Assembly: GCA_039566865.1 (NCBI GenBank)
Contig: CM076960.1
Coordinates: forward strand, 11,756,501-11,820,500
DNA: 64,000 nucleotides
Origin: Aurelia coerulea
Lineage: Eukaryota > Cnidaria > Scyphozoa > Semaeostomeae > Ulmaridae
Direction: 5' to 3'
The position numbers and the translations under genes were made by a program. Every line of letters starts with the position of its first letter. Position 1 is the first letter of the stretch. Below, piece by piece: positions 42,821-54,424 of this stretch. The notes under the pieces were generated by a model, which saw only the letters and a list, made by a program, of their open reading frames with translations, did not search any database and had not been told where the DNA came from.

Positions 42821-43405
42821 TAAGTTTTCAGAATATTGATACATTTCTAAATCTAGAGTTTTTGAAATGTGGTTTTTACAGTTACATTATGCAATTCATT
42901 GTCTATTTACTATAAAAACTTCGTTCAGTGTGAGCCAGGCGACTTCCTTCAAAGACAACTTTGTCCAGGTCTATTGTCCTGGGCTTCCAATGTTTCCCTT
43001 CGAAATCATTATTGGCTCCATGCCAATCCTATCAAGGTTTTTAAAATATCGCCATATTTCTAAAAGCGGATTTTTTGAAAGGCGGTTTTCGCAGTTGTAT
43101 TATGCAATTTTTCGTCTATTTAATTTAAGAAATTTGCTCATTATTAGTCAGACGATCTTCTTCAAATGCAACTTATTCCAGTCCGATTGTTATGGCCTTC
43201 GAACGTTTCCCTTTGAATTCATTTTCGGCTCCATGCCAATCCTATCGATATATTTAAAATATCGCCACATTTCTAAAACCAGAGTTTTGAAAAGTGGTTT
43301 TCGCAGTTGCATTGTGTGATTTATTGTCTATTTAGTATTTACTGTAAAAAGTTCCTTCAGTATGAGCCAGACGATCCCCTTCAAAAATATATCTTTCCAG
43401 ATGGA

Positions 43406-45435
43406 TCGCACTGTTTCACTTGGAAGACCTGGAAGCCATGTCTCATTGATGCTGAGTAATATAAATATATCAAAAGATTGCTTGGATGTTGACATAAGGA
43501 ACGTACGTAGTGTTGCTCCTAAGTGTTTAATCTTGATCTCAAAATGGTTTACTTGTCATTAAATCGTCATTGGCATCCTTTTCTTGCTGGTGAATCTTTG
43601 GAACCAATCGATGAAGGCGGGAATCATGCAAATGCAAAAGTAACCCTCGTGTGTTCATGTATACGAGGCTCAAACTTTATGCAGGCCCCCAACCTTGATA
43701 CAACGGCCATTATACCTGCGTCGACCCTTGTACGTACTAGGCTAATTCGAGATCTGATTGGCTGTTCAAAACGAGGCTTATCAGTAAAATTACGTCACAA
43801 TTCGCATAAATTAATTTATTGAAGCAGTTTCATTCGAAAAAGCCCAAAAAGCTGGGAGAGAAATTGTTTTGAATCAAATGTCTGAAAAATAATTTCCTAG
43901 TAACAAGAAATTGTTACAAGAAATTCGCAGTAGAGGGGTTTTACACTCATGCTCGAGATTGAGTGTGGTAACATAAAATTGTGAGGAATTAGTAATCAAT
44001 TTTAGATCATTTTAGTTCGGCAGTCAAAACAAAAATTGAAGACAAACATCCTGCTTTCTCTCTTCTCGAAAATGTAACAAATCTAGATATTGTTAGTAAA
44101 CTAATACTGGGAGGATAGTTGTTTTAGATTATTGTACATTTTGTTGAAAAATGAACCCATAACGAAGAAACTACAGCTGCAGAAAAGCCTCATTGAGTCT
44201 TGAGTTTCGGACGACAACAGTGACAACGCGAACATGCCTTCCTACGAATTAAACTTTGTAAATTCCTGTTTTACTGCAACAATTCGTGCAATTTATTATT
44301 GTTGAGATTCTGCAGTCCGGACCCAAAACCACGGCTGCAACCTAGTTTTCACAAAAGCGAAATAAAACATAACAAAACATAGTATCCGCTGAATCCAAAA
44401 TGTAAGGCAAAAAGACAGTCCTATCTCAAAGAGAAAACTTTGCGCCCAAAATGTTTGTTTGTTTTTTGCGACTTTGCGCCTAAAATGTTCAAAAAAGGAA
44501 CTAGAAAACTGGATATATTCAGGGACAAGCACAATTAGACGAGGCAAGCTACTGCAAGTCAAATACAATATGAAACTTTCACAAAAAATAATAAAACTTC
44601 GAGCCTTCCCCCTTCGGAAAATTGTAGCAAGAGCCGGTCAAAAAAATTGATTTGCAAAACAGAACTTTGCCTCGGCTAAAGAAGTTTGCAAGAAATTCCA
44701 ACAGTTGTAAGTGGCTTGTTTGCTGCCAACCTTCCTCTTCCTTGACATTTCGCTTGTCTTTTCGGTAAAACTTGTTCATGTTTTGAGTTGCTTCGCTTGT
44801 GCCTCGCAGCTCTTGAAAGTGATTTTTTTTTAATTTCTTGCAACTCTCATTTCTGGAAGCAAGTTGGTAAAATCACGTCACATGCTGTCTCCGCTTCAAT
44901 TTTCAGTGAGTTTCCATAGGGATCACAGCCCGCAAAGCACTAACGGTTTGCATAGATCAAAAATCCATAATGGTTGCAAATATCGCCACAAAGTGGGAAT
45001 CCGTGCCAGGGCCCAAATCGGTCGACGGTTGAGATTGCGAGAAGACCGTTTGGGGCCTGGAACGAGGCTGGCAGGCCCCAAGATAGGCACTAAATCCTAA
45101 CTGGCTAGCTAGCTTGGCACATGATAATCTCTAAAACCAATCAATAGAACGGAAAACCGACCGGGAAATTTGAAAAGTCAAATTTAGGCCGTTTTTGGAC
45201 GATTTTACCACCCTTCATCAAAAAAAAAATTGCACGGAAGGAAAATGAAGATTTTCAAAAAAATTTCTTAACAGACCTGTTCCCAATACTTGAATACATA
45301 CCTGTTCACGGAGGTTAAGAATTATCTCAAAATCTGGAGAAATGCTGAAGTTTTCAATTTGACTTCACTAACCTATATAAATATGCAAAATATATATATA
45401 AATATATATATAATTTTTTAAATCTTTTTAAATTT
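43406..45435. other. Intergenic, no recognised feature
   Basis: Open frames at 43523-43822 and 44864-45100 show no domain. The 44990-45085 part is GC-rich and reads open on both strands. TA-rich DNA at 45380-45445 precedes the LINE fragment. Confidence 0.4.
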
Positions 45436-45439
45436 TTAA

Positions 45440-45800
45440 ATATATAAATATGCAAAATATTTTCCAGCGAAAGGACCTTACATACAATCTAAGATCGGGT
45501 TCAATATTAATGCTACCACAAGCGAAAACTACAACCTATGGGACCAGTTCATTGACCTTTGGGGGTAGCATCCTCTGGAACAGCCTACCTGACTCTATAA
45601 AAAGCTCGCCATCTGTTGTATGCTTCAAAAAATCGATAAAAGAATGGAAGGGTGAAAACTGCGCATGCAAAAATTGCTTGTAGCAACAATAACTATATTA
45701 TTGTGAATTTTTCCTTTGTAGATAGTTGGTTTGAATTAGCTAGTGTATTTTAAGCAATTGTAAATACCAACTGTAAATAATTTAATAATAATAATAATAA
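45440..45800 (+). mobile_element. CR1-like LINE 3' end fragment
   Basis: The coding end is at 45450-45683: FQRKDLTYNLRSGSILMLPQ, AKTTTYG, GGSILWNSLPDSIK, IKEWKGENCACKNCL. It is the counterpart of the C-terminus of ORF2 in the full copy (LPQARTTCYG, WRGEECNCRIC) but divergent. The 3' UTR ends in TAA repeats at about 45783-45800. 5'-truncated and dead. Confidence 0.85.
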
Positions 45801-45854
45801 CCTCAATGTACGCGTGTTATAGTAAAAACCTCAGTAAACAAAGAAACGTATTTA

Positions 45855-45990
45855 AATTATTATTATTATTAAATATCTATTTAAATTAGGCTACAATAAT
45901 GAATAGCTAAATTACAGCTAACTAAGGCCTACTATTTACAATATACAAAATTTACAATAAAACTATTAATATAGAGGAGCATCGCCCTAA
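45855..45990 (-). mobile_element. LINE 3' UTR remnant, minus strand
   Basis: ATT repeats followed by AAATATCTATTTAAATTAGGCTACA resemble the inverted terminus of the CR1-like family (TGTAGGCCTACTTTAAATAAA, then TAA repeats). No coding part remains. It lies tail to tail with the fragment at 45440-45800. Confidence 0.5.
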
Positions 45991-45999
45991 ATGCTCGGC

Positions 46000-47828
46000 C
46001 AACGTTTTTCATCATATCTGACCGCGCTGCAAAAAAATCGTTTCAAAAGCAGTTCGGGCCTGGATTTTGCAGGAAAGTGCGTTAAAATTATTCGCTGATG
46101 CCAGTTCTCAGATTTTGTCTAGTTTTTGTCGTTTTGTACCGCCTATCCTTGTCCTGAAAGACATTTTTAAAACACTTACCTGAAATGGATAAAGGTAAGG
46201 GTATTTTATGTCCTTGTTGTTTTCCAAGCCCAATATTTGTTTTCTTCGCGTTGCCTCAGGATTTTGTACAAAGTACAACTAAAGTTTGTTTTCAGGCAAC
46301 TCCAACCCTCCAAAGGTTATTTTTGAAGAAAAATCTCAGAAATTTGCATTGAATGTAAAAGCCGGGGGCTTTATTTCGGTTGTGGTCAGACTGGCCAACC
46401 TGTGCCCCTATTGGTCAGCCTGTTGATTCTGACTTCCCTTACTGACCCCCCTGTCAACCACACTGTTAAAAGTCATAAGGTTAAAGTCATAATCCTCAAG
46501 ATAATGGTAAAATTATAAATCTTGATTTTTTGTCAATTACTGCCTTGCTGATTTCATCTGTATTAGGTTTCATTCACGAACTAATTTCCCGTTGTAGTCA
46601 ATTTCACCATTTTATCTATCAATAATTTGAAATGTAATCATATCAATTCATGCTTCTTGCAAACCCCTCCTCCCTTTGCTTCATTTTCAAAAATATCCCG
46701 TAGACCTCCTTATTCCTTCCCCCGGCACTCACAGTTTAATAATCCTGCTTAGGTTTGCTGCGACGAGATAAGTTCAACCAGGTAACTGCGAAGGCATCGT
46801 TATGAATTTAGGGTACGTCCAAATTAGACGCCATGCCAAAGATTATGCCGTTCAGACCGGCTTGCGTTTGAACTGAAAATGTACCAAGACAAACAAGAAG
46901 CTAGTTGTTACATTTAAGTTTAGCTTTCAGAAAAAGTTAATGAACATGTTTTTCGTGATTTGCCCAGTCTTAGCGCGTTTCCTTATTTTCAAATCGATTT
47001 TGTTGCGAAACCTGACCATTTAGGGCGAAGCCTCTCTACATTACAGAACAAATCAGAGTTAAATGTATAATGTATAAATGTATAAATGTATCCGGAGACT
47101 AAATACTTTGCTTCTAAGGTCTTATTCTGTTTGTTTAACACTATCAGGCCTAGGGTATTTGATGCTCTAGGAAGACGAGGGGGCGCTGATTCAGCCCCCC
47201 TGTTTTATTTCCATTTTGAACAATTTAGAGCCTTGAAACTTGGCATCTGCATAGTACTTCACGAGCTGAACCCAAAAATCTACTATAACTAAGCATTGAG
47301 ACGGTGAGATCAAACGATCCATACGCGTTTTGTACGTCACTGAGATCTCCCCCTTCCCGTCCCACTGGCCCTTGCATTCAGGTGCCAAAAAATCCAAAAA
47401 AAAATGTAAGTTCCACGAATCGCCTTCTTTTCGCCAAAAAACGCCAGGCTCGGCCGCCAGGAGCGGAATAAGTCTGATTTGGGGATTTTCAGGCAAAACC
47501 CTGTGGACAGAATCTATAAGATCTCTCACCCTGTGGAAACCCCATCGTCCGCAAACGGCTTTACCAGTGATACTTCTGCTGAGAACTCGGTTTTTTTCAG
47601 TTCATGAACATTTATCGTTTTAGATAAGAGAACATTATTCTAGATAGATGATTAACCTACAGGCATGTGAAAACAGAATTCATTTTCGCGCATTTGTCGA
47701 GAAACTAGAAGCGAAATCGTGCACGCTGGTCAAGCTCTTCAACGAATGAAACTGTGCTCATAACTGTTTACATTCTGCGTTTTTAACAATCTAAATTTGC
47801 TTAAAATCAGTAGATAAAAACAAAATCT
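46000..47828. other. Intergenic, no recognised gene
   Basis: The minus frame 47529-47191 (MRDLIDSVHRVLPENPQIRL...) is open for 112 codons but its C-terminal part is repeat-derived: GCTGATTCAGCCCCCC near 47189 recurs in similar form near 63143. I recognise no family motif. Confidence 0.4.
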
Positions 47829-49879
47829 CAGGAGCGGATCTAGGAAAAATTTTGAGGGGTGCTGAAGAGTGAACAATGAGGTGACCACGCCCTTTACTCT
47901 CTCGGAAATGATGACCACGCCCATAAATAGCCAGAAAATGCTTTATTTACCAGTTGAACGAATGGGTAGTTTGTTGCTCAAGCTTGATACGAGGAAATCT
48001 CTTTGAAATCCTATGGAAGTATTCACGTAATTTTCTTTCTTTCCCGAATGAATTGTCGAAATATCCCATTGTTTCTTGATAAAAGATGATATGGTATGCA
48101 GAAAATTTGTCTCACATGGTCTGAACTGCGTAGGCGGCTGATCTATCGTTTACACTATTACACAATAAGGGCAGATTTTGTAATACAATAGCAACAGTTG
48201 TGTTTGATTGACACGTCAATTCAAAGCGATTAGCGACTGCAGACAAAGGAAATTCTCTCAACCAATAATTCAAAACAAACAAAGCCGCAAAAGTTTTTCT
48301 GAAACTAGTGGGACAAACTCTCGCCTTGTGCAAGCGAAAAGTGGTTTTTAAGAGAAAGTATGTGCTTATAACGAAAGAAGAAGGGTAAATCTAAAGTTCT
48401 GTCTGGCGGATTTTGTTTATTTGATTCAGGAGCTGTTTTGTAATCGTTTCATTTAAGCCCTAAATACGCGAGAATTACAATGCCTTCTGCTCGGCCTCTG
48501 AATCAAATAAACAAAATCCGCCAGATAGAACTTTAGATTTACCCTTCTTCTTTCGTTATAAGCACGTAACTTCTCTTAAAAACCACTTTTCGCTTGCACA
48601 AGGCGAGAGTTTGCCCTACTGGTTTTAGGATAACATTTGCGGCTTTGTTTGTTTTGAATTACTGGTTGAGAGAATTTCCTTTGTCTGCAGTCGCTAATCG
48701 CTTTGAATTGAGGTGTCAATCAAACGCAACTGTTGCTATTGTATTACAAAATCTGCCCTTGTTCTATTACACAAGAACAAAACAGAAGACGATAGAATTC
48801 ATGATTCATGAACAACAATAGGCCTTAATGTCAAGGAACTCTGAAGCTGTCGCTGTGATCCCGGGTGTGATCCTCAATATTTCTAGGAATCATTAGCATC
48901 TGAAACTATAGCGAGAACCCCAATAACCCAAAAGTGAAGCATAAACCATATTTCATCTCATCTTACCGTAACACGCCGTGACACCCGATCTTCCTTCTAT
49001 CTGGATCTCCTCTTGTTCACCCCTTCTAGCCCAAAATTTGTAGTTGCAGTAAAGTCCATTTCAAAAATCTTTGATTAACTCTTGTCCTTCTTATTTTGCT
49101 TTATCATCTTAGATTCCCATTCGAATTACTGTCTTCCAAATGCATCACACATTTGAGTTGTTTAGAACAGTAACTGAAGGCTGGCAACGCACATAGCTTT
49201 GGCCATTGGCGAGCAGCAAACTGCCCCGCCAAATTTTGGAAGGATAAACTTGGAAAGTATGATAATTTATCCCCCCCCCCCCTTCAACTGCTTTCTGTAA
49301 TTCTTATGTCTATGTTGTAATGAAGCTCCCCCTGGTTAGTTTTATCCCCCCTTGATATGATATCGTAGTATCATCGACTTTGATTTCAGACACTGAAATC
49401 CCCCCCGAACAGCTCGGTTTCTTTGATGTTTCTGGATTTTCAAATCGCATGGGTGCTCCCGCCAAATCTGAGCACCCGTAGATGCGGCAAGGCTATTGGT
49501 TTATTCACTGCCACGGGTGCTCAAACTCGGATGATTTACAGGCCATGGGTGCTCTGTTGCGCTGGCTAAAGAGAAGACAATCGATTCCGAGTCCGCAAAG
49601 TGTAGGAAAGGTCAACCAGGGGGAGTTAAGACAGAAGAGTTTTGAGTTGTAATATCGACAGTGTGGAGGAGGCGAGACGGGGGCTTGATAAAGCAGTTAT
49701 AAATAACGTCGAGGAATGAAGAAATGCGGAGCTTCGGACAGCTCGCGAGCTTTCATTTTGTAGCAGAAAAATGTATGCATATTATTTTTGCAAATAATTA
49801 GATTGAAAGAGAAAAATGTTCAGTTAAAAAATCTGACGGGTGCTTGAGCACCTTTCGCGCCCCTCTAGATCCGCCACTG
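47829..49879. mobile_element. 2.05-kb TIR element with CAGNGGCGGATCYAG ends
   Basis: The left end is CAGGAGCGGATCTAGG and the reversed right end is CAGTGGCGGATCTAGA. AATCT flanks both sides (47824-47828 and 49880-49884), a 5-bp duplication. Subterminal GGTGCT words are shared. The centre (about 48150-48790) is a foldback with arms like those at 21.7-22.3 kb. No transposase is seen. The terminal motif is also found at the ends of the 29685-35667 insertion and alone at 3330 and 56762. Confidence 0.7.
48145..48795. repeat. Foldback core, copy 2
   Basis: The left arm, about 48150-48440, is the inverted copy of about 48500-48790. Both read as an open frame with MHKARVCPT, FAALFVLNYWLREFPLSA and ANRFEL on opposite strands. 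The arms are more alike here than in the copy at 21.7-22.3 kb. Confidence 0.8.
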
Positions 49880-50077
49880 AATCTTTAGCTGTATCATTCC
49901 TCTACAAGCTTCTGAAATTTCAGTTCGAAAACATTAGCCAAACCGCTCCTACTGGGCATTTACATGTTGGTATCGTTGGAATTCCCTTCGAAATCATAAC
50001 AATTCATATGATAACAAAATGCTCATACACAAAAGATAATTTGATACTTCCACCATTACGGTTTTCTCTGCTCAGAC

Positions 50078-50276
50078 AGCATATTGGAAAAACCAGACCT
50101 TATGACCTTGAGACCCCTATGACCCCTAGGACCCTAGGAAGTAGTGAGTTTTGAAAGGACCCTTAACATAGAGGGGTCATCCCCTCTGCATAAAGGCTAT
50201 CTGATAACGAGGATGCTAAATGCTAATCAGGTTTCAGGTTACTTCTACTATAATTTTTCAAATTTAGTGCCAATAC
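50078..50276 (+). repeat. Left arm of a widely spaced inverted repeat
   Basis: Runs from ATTGGAAAAACCAGACC through CCCCTATGACCCCTAGGACC and GCTAATCAG to CAAATTTAGTGCC. The reverse complement of 56815-57022 matches along its length with small indels. Non-coding. The two arms enclose the RTE-like LINE. Confidence 0.8.
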
Positions 50277-50319
50277 AGACAGACAGCAGTAGTAAGTAGT
50301 AGTAGGAACCGAGAATGGA

Positions 50320-51098
50320 GTTACACCAGAATTCAAAATAAAGAAAGGAGTACGGCAGGGCTGCATATTATCACCAAGCCTTTTCAATTTATATACTGAG
50401 AAGATATTTAGAGAAGTGGAAGATATGAAAGGAGTTGTTGTAGGTGGCGTAAACATCAACAATTTAAGATACGCAGATGATACAGCTCTAATAGCTGAAT
50501 CTGCCGCAGATCTACAGGAATTGATAAATGCAGTAAATGAAAAAGGAAAGCCATATGGGATGGAAATGAACGTTGAAAAAACAAAATCAATGGTCGTGAG
50601 TAAAGTAAGTCCCGTACCAAGAGCTAACATCACTCTGGAGGGAGCACAAATCCCCGGGGGGGGGGTACATGGCTTGAGGATGGACGGGGGTCTGCCGCCC
50701 GGTTTTCAGAAAGCTACTCTCTTCTAATTACCGAAACTTGCTTTTGATACCCACTTTTATGATTAATTTTGGCAAAAAACTGCCAATTTTAATCATTTTT
50801 TGCGAATTTCAGCGAAACTACACCCATGTTTATGGAAAATCTGCCGAAAAAGGACCCTTGTTTAGAGAATTTTGGGCCCAAAAACCCACCCATATGGGCG
50901 GCACATACCCATACCCTAAATATGTTATGTACACCCCCCCGGGCACAAATCAAACAAATGGCTAATATGGTCTATTTAGGACATATGGTGACGGAAGATG
51001 GCAAGAATGAGACTGAAATCAAAAGAAGGATAGAAATAGCTAGAAGTTCATTTCATAACATGTCAAAGATTTTAACATCAAGAAGAATAAAGGTCTAA
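50320..51098 (+). pseudogene. RTE-like reverse transcriptase core
   Basis: Reads FKIKKGVRQGCILSPSLFNL, YTEKIFREVEDMKG, then NNLRYADDTALIAESAADLQ with the catalytic YADD, then MNVEKTKSMVVSKVSP. After the MITE it continues MANMVYLGHMVTEDGKNETE and IKRRIEIARSSFHNMSKI. The RQGC..SP.LFNLY and VYLG..+T.DG patterns are typical of RTE-type LINEs. The frame continues in register when the MITE and one target copy are left out. Confidence 0.85.
50653..50943. mobile_element. G-run MITE copy 3, 291 bp, 8-bp target duplication
   Basis: Inverted ends CCCGGGGGGGGGGTACAT and ATGTACACCCCCCCGGG, flanked by CACAAATC at 50645-50652 and 50944-50951. An 8-bp duplication is usual for hAT-type transposases. The interior has no coding sequence. 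It is the best-preserved copy of the family in this window. Confidence 0.85.
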
Positions 51099-51373
51099 AC
51101 ATTATTATTATTATTATTATCAATTTATTTAAAGTAGGCCTACATATATATATATACATACAAGACATATATACATATAGATACAATAGCTATAACTAAG
51201 AGCTAATTCAAGCCTACTATCTAAAAAAGTAAAATTTGTAAGAAAAAAGTAAAAAATAAATAAAATTCCGAATGATTAAATACAGATACATTTTACAGAT
51301 TTTTACAATGCTTTTAATATTTACAATGTTTTCTTACTTTTTTTTTTCGGTAAATACAGCAGAAAATTTAATA

Positions 51374-54300
51374 TCAGCTCGAGAACCCAACCTGTGCCAC
51401 GAAAGGTCTGCATATTCTACAATTACATTCCTCTCCCCTCCAGGTTTTGATTTTCCTCTTGAAACTGGAGAGAGTATCTGACTGTTTTAGGTCATTGGGA
51501 AGTGCCTGCCATAATCTACACCCAAGGAACGATATTGTCTCTAAGCCATAGCACGTAGTGCGTGCTTGTGGCAAGGATAGGTTATGGCAGCCTCTTAACC
51601 CATAAGAAACCTGTTTTTCAACGAAAATGTCCTTCATGAAGCTGGGATTAAGGCTCAATTTTGTCTTAAAGACTTCAGTCATTAGCAATTGTAAATTCCT
51701 TATGTGGAGTGGGACTGAATTGTCTCTCAGTAACATCGTATCAAAATCTGTTCTCATATCTTTGTAAGTTATTCGCAATGCCCGTTCGTGAATATGGTTA
51801 ATTTTATTGTTCAATGTTCTGTCACAGAACATCCATACAAGAGGACAGTAGTTGAATTGGGACAAGATAAATGCCTTCATTATTCGTTTCAGCTGCTCAG
51901 TATCAAGGAAATGAGAAATTCTTGAAAGAGCATGTAGCTTTTGACCAGCCTTCTTACAAAGAGATTTTACTTGCTGTTTGAAGCTGAGCTTTTTGTCAAA
52001 AATCACACCCAGCAGCTTTTCTTCTGTGCTCTCATTTATCGTTACACTTCCGATATTTATGGAAACATTGTTACTCTTGTCTCCAAATACCATTAGGTGG
52101 CATTTGTCCTCATTCAGCTTCATGCAGTTGTTTGGAAACCATTTTGTGATTTTAAGGGCATCACTCTCTAATGTTTTGATGACACTTTCAATGTTGTTAG
52201 CACTGGCATAGATTGTCGTATCATCTGCATAGTTGCAGATTTGAGTGTCTTTCACAAACATGAAGAGATCATTTAGGTATATGTTAAACAGCAGAGGCCC
52301 CAAGACCGAACCTTGTGGCACTCCAATTACTGTTTCTCTCCACGTACTGAAAGACCCATTTATCTTCACCCTCTGCTTCCTTTCACTGAGATAGCTATGG
52401 ATCAACCGCAATGCACTCACACTGAAACCATAAGCACTTAATTTTGCAATCAAGAGCTCATGATTTAAGCAATCAAAAGCCTTTGAGAGGTCCATGAGTA
52501 GTGCTGCTGCTATACCCCGTTTATCTAAGGTCATTTTACAAGTCTCTATTAGTCTTACAAGTGCATGCTGGGTTCCATAGCCCTCTCGAAATCCACACAA
52601 AAGAGGAGAAAGGAAGCTAAGGGCATGAGATTTTATTTGACTTTCTAAAACCCTCTCATAAATTTTGGAAACAGATGATAAAACCGTTATCGGTCTATAA
52701 TTCTTCTTGATAAAAGCATCAAGACTTTTGAAAAGGGACGAGATCTCACCAGTTTTCAGTTCTTTTGGAAAATTGTTTCTTGACAAATCAGAATTAAAAA
52801 TTTTCTGGATGAGGACGGCAAAAATGTCTGAATTTTGTTTAAGGATCTTGGCAGGGATGCTGTTTAACGGTGATGCTTTCTTTGAATTTAGCTTTTCTAT
52901 CTGCAGAAGTATTTCACTTACAGTCACCGGCTTGAATTCAAATTGGCTTAGCTCACAACTTCCTTTAATCATCTTGATGCTAGGATGATTTTCATATTTC
53001 TTGATAGCTTTTTCAATGGGATCATTTATTCCATTTGTTGGTGATAACACTGCCTGATCCTCAGAAATTCCTAGACTTTCTGTTATATTTGCGAAGTAAT
53101 TACTAAAAATTTCCGCAATCTCTGAGTCTTCAGTTATCATTTTGCCATCTTCAATTAGAGTAACAGATGAATTTATTTGTACCTCATTTGAAAACACCGG
53201 TTTTACAGTTTTCCAAAATTTACGGTTATCTGTGAGGTCTCCTAGGTCAAGATTTCTATAGTAATCTGATTTCGTCTTGCGCAGAAGTTTGACACAAAGG
53301 TTTCTTTGCGTTTTAAATGCTTTTAAATTTTCCTCAGTTCTGTTCTTTATGTACCTGTTGCGCAGTCTCTTGCGATGCATCATCGCCTTTCGTAAGGCCT
53401 TTGTCATAAAGGGGCCATCGTTCGCACGCAAGTACTTTTTCTTGAGAGGAGCATGTCTATTTAGCGTATCAGTAACCACAGTGTCAAAGGCACCATAATC
53501 TTCATTATCCTGCAGTTCAGACGAAATCTGATCACAGAGATCTTTCCTGAAATCATCGGCACAGAATTTGGCGTAATTTCTATATGCAATGATCTTAGGC
53601 CCTTTTTTCCGATATCCACCTTTAAGTACTGTAACAATCATGGCGTGGAAGTCCGACAGCCCTGTATGTACCGCTACTGTGTTCTGAAAACTTCTTTTTC
53701 TGTTTGTTAGAATCAGATCAATACATCTAGGGCTGTCAGACTTAAAACAGGTTGGGCTCTTGACCAGATTAGATAAATTATAGCTATCCATGAAGTCACT
53801 GACAATATTCTCCTTGGGTTCACAATTGAAATCACCTATTAAACAGATACTTTCATATTTGCTGCTGTAAAAATCCAGCCCCTTTCCTATCTCTTCAAAG
53901 AAATATTTTTCAGATTGAGAGGGGGGACGGTAAATACTGAAGAGTACCCATTTTTGCTTCTTGAGACTTATTTCAATTATCCCACACTCAATGTCGATTG
54001 GTGGCTTGTAAACAGATAACTCTTTGAAGGGAACACCCTCTCTGACATAAATGAGTAAACCACCTCCATGGCGATTTCGATCAAACCTAATGGGCTTCGA
54101 AAAACCATCCAATAGAAACTGGCTAGTTGTGAAGGTGCCATCGATTTTCGTCTCTGCAACTGTTAAAACATCAACATTGTCCGCTATAAGTGGTTTTAGA
54201 AACTCAAATTTGTTTCGGATTGAGTTGATATTTAGATATCCAATAATCAAACCTCTGGGATTTTTTGCTCTGATTGAGTGAAGTGAGGTAGCCTCGTTTT

Positions 54301-54397
54301 CAGGTAGATGATTGTCAGTGCTTTCGTGGTGACCTACTACATTAGTTATACTTTTCAAATGCACACCTGGGGAGGGGGTGGTAGGGTTATTGCCCAA
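51374..54397 (-). CDS. LINE ORF2: endonuclease and reverse transcriptase, intact
   Basis: 1007 residues, minus strand. Residues 50-260 form the apurinic-type endonuclease: GYLNINSIRNK (53-63), AETKID with Glu82, GGGLLIYVRE (111-120), SIYRPPS, GDFN (188-191) and SDFH (248-251), all catalytic positions present. Residues 560-830 are the RT: NYRPITVLSSVSKIYERV, LLMDLSKAFD (Asp636), VPQGSVLGPLLFNIYLND and NYADDTTIY with Asp725-Asp726. A C-terminal block LPQARTTCYG and a Cys cluster EECNCRIC follow. It nicks target DNA and primes reverse transcription there. ORF2 starts 183 bases after the ORF1 stop, so translation may need reinitiation. Confidence 0.95.
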   Translation of the reverse strand: MGNNPTTPSPGVHLKSITNVVGHHESTDNHLPENEATSLHSIRAKNPRGLIIGYLNINSIRNKFEFLKPLIADNVDVLTVAETKIDGTFTTSQFLLDGFSKPIRFDRNRHGGGLLIYVREGVPFKELSVYKPPIDIECGIIEISLKKQKWVLFSIYRPPSQSEKYFFEEIGKGLDFYSSKYESICLIGDFNCEPKENIVSDFMDSYNLSNLVKSPTCFKSDSPRCIDLILTNRKRSFQNTVAVHTGLSDFHAMIVTVLKGGYRKKGPKIIAYRNYAKFCADDFRKDLCDQISSELQDNEDYGAFDTVVTDTLNRHAPLKKKYLRANDGPFMTKALRKAMMHRKRLRNRYIKNRTEENLKAFKTQRNLCVKLLRKTKSDYYRNLDLGDLTDNRKFWKTVKPVFSNEVQINSSVTLIEDGKMITEDSEIAEIFSNYFANITESLGISEDQAVLSPTNGINDPIEKAIKKYENHPSIKMIKGSCELSQFEFKPVTVSEILLQIEKLNSKKASPLNSIPAKILKQNSDIFAVLIQKIFNSDLSRNNFPKELKTGEISSLFKSLDAFIKKNYRPITVLSSVSKIYERVLESQIKSHALSFLSPLLCGFREGYGTQHALVRLIETCKMTLDKRGIAAALLMDLSKAFDCLNHELLIAKLSAYGFSVSALRLIHSYLSERKQRVKINGSFSTWRETVIGVPQGSVLGPLLFNIYLNDLFMFVKDTQICNYADDTTIYASANNIESVIKTLESDALKITKWFPNNCMKLNEDKCHLMVFGDKSNNVSINIGSVTINESTEEKLLGVIFDKKLSFKQQVKSLCKKAGQKLHALSRISHFLDTEQLKRIMKAFILSQFNYCPLVWMFCDRTLNNKINHIHERALRITYKDMRTDFDTMLLRDNSVPLHIRNLQLLMTEVFKTKLSLNPSFMKDIFVEKQVSYGLRGCHNLSLPQARTTCYGLETISFLGCRLWQALPNDLKQSDTLSSFKRKIKTWRGEECNCRICRPFVAQVGFSS

Positions 54398-54424
54398 GTA
54401 ACCCTCGGCTTTGCCATCCTCGAT

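Larger units (their letters stand above)
41640..43405. repeat. Satellite-like tandem repeat, about 215-bp period, interrupted
   Basis: The words GAGCCAGRCGA, CGATTGTTATGGCCTTCGAA, TTTCCCTTYGAA and CTCCATGCCAATCCTATC recur at spacings of 214-217 bases between 42.85 and 43.4 kb. A related unit at 41.64-41.79 kb ends where the TIR element begins. Three to four units are visible. Open frames across it reflect the repeat and are not a known protein. Confidence 0.75.

Noticed and set aside
42867..43319. 150-codon plus frame in the satellite
   Set aside because: It reads through repeat units; similar peptides recur only because the DNA is tandem.
47191..47529. 112-codon minus frame MRDLIDSVHRV...
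   Set aside because: Overlaps repetitive GCTGATTCAGCCCCCC-type DNA; no motif.
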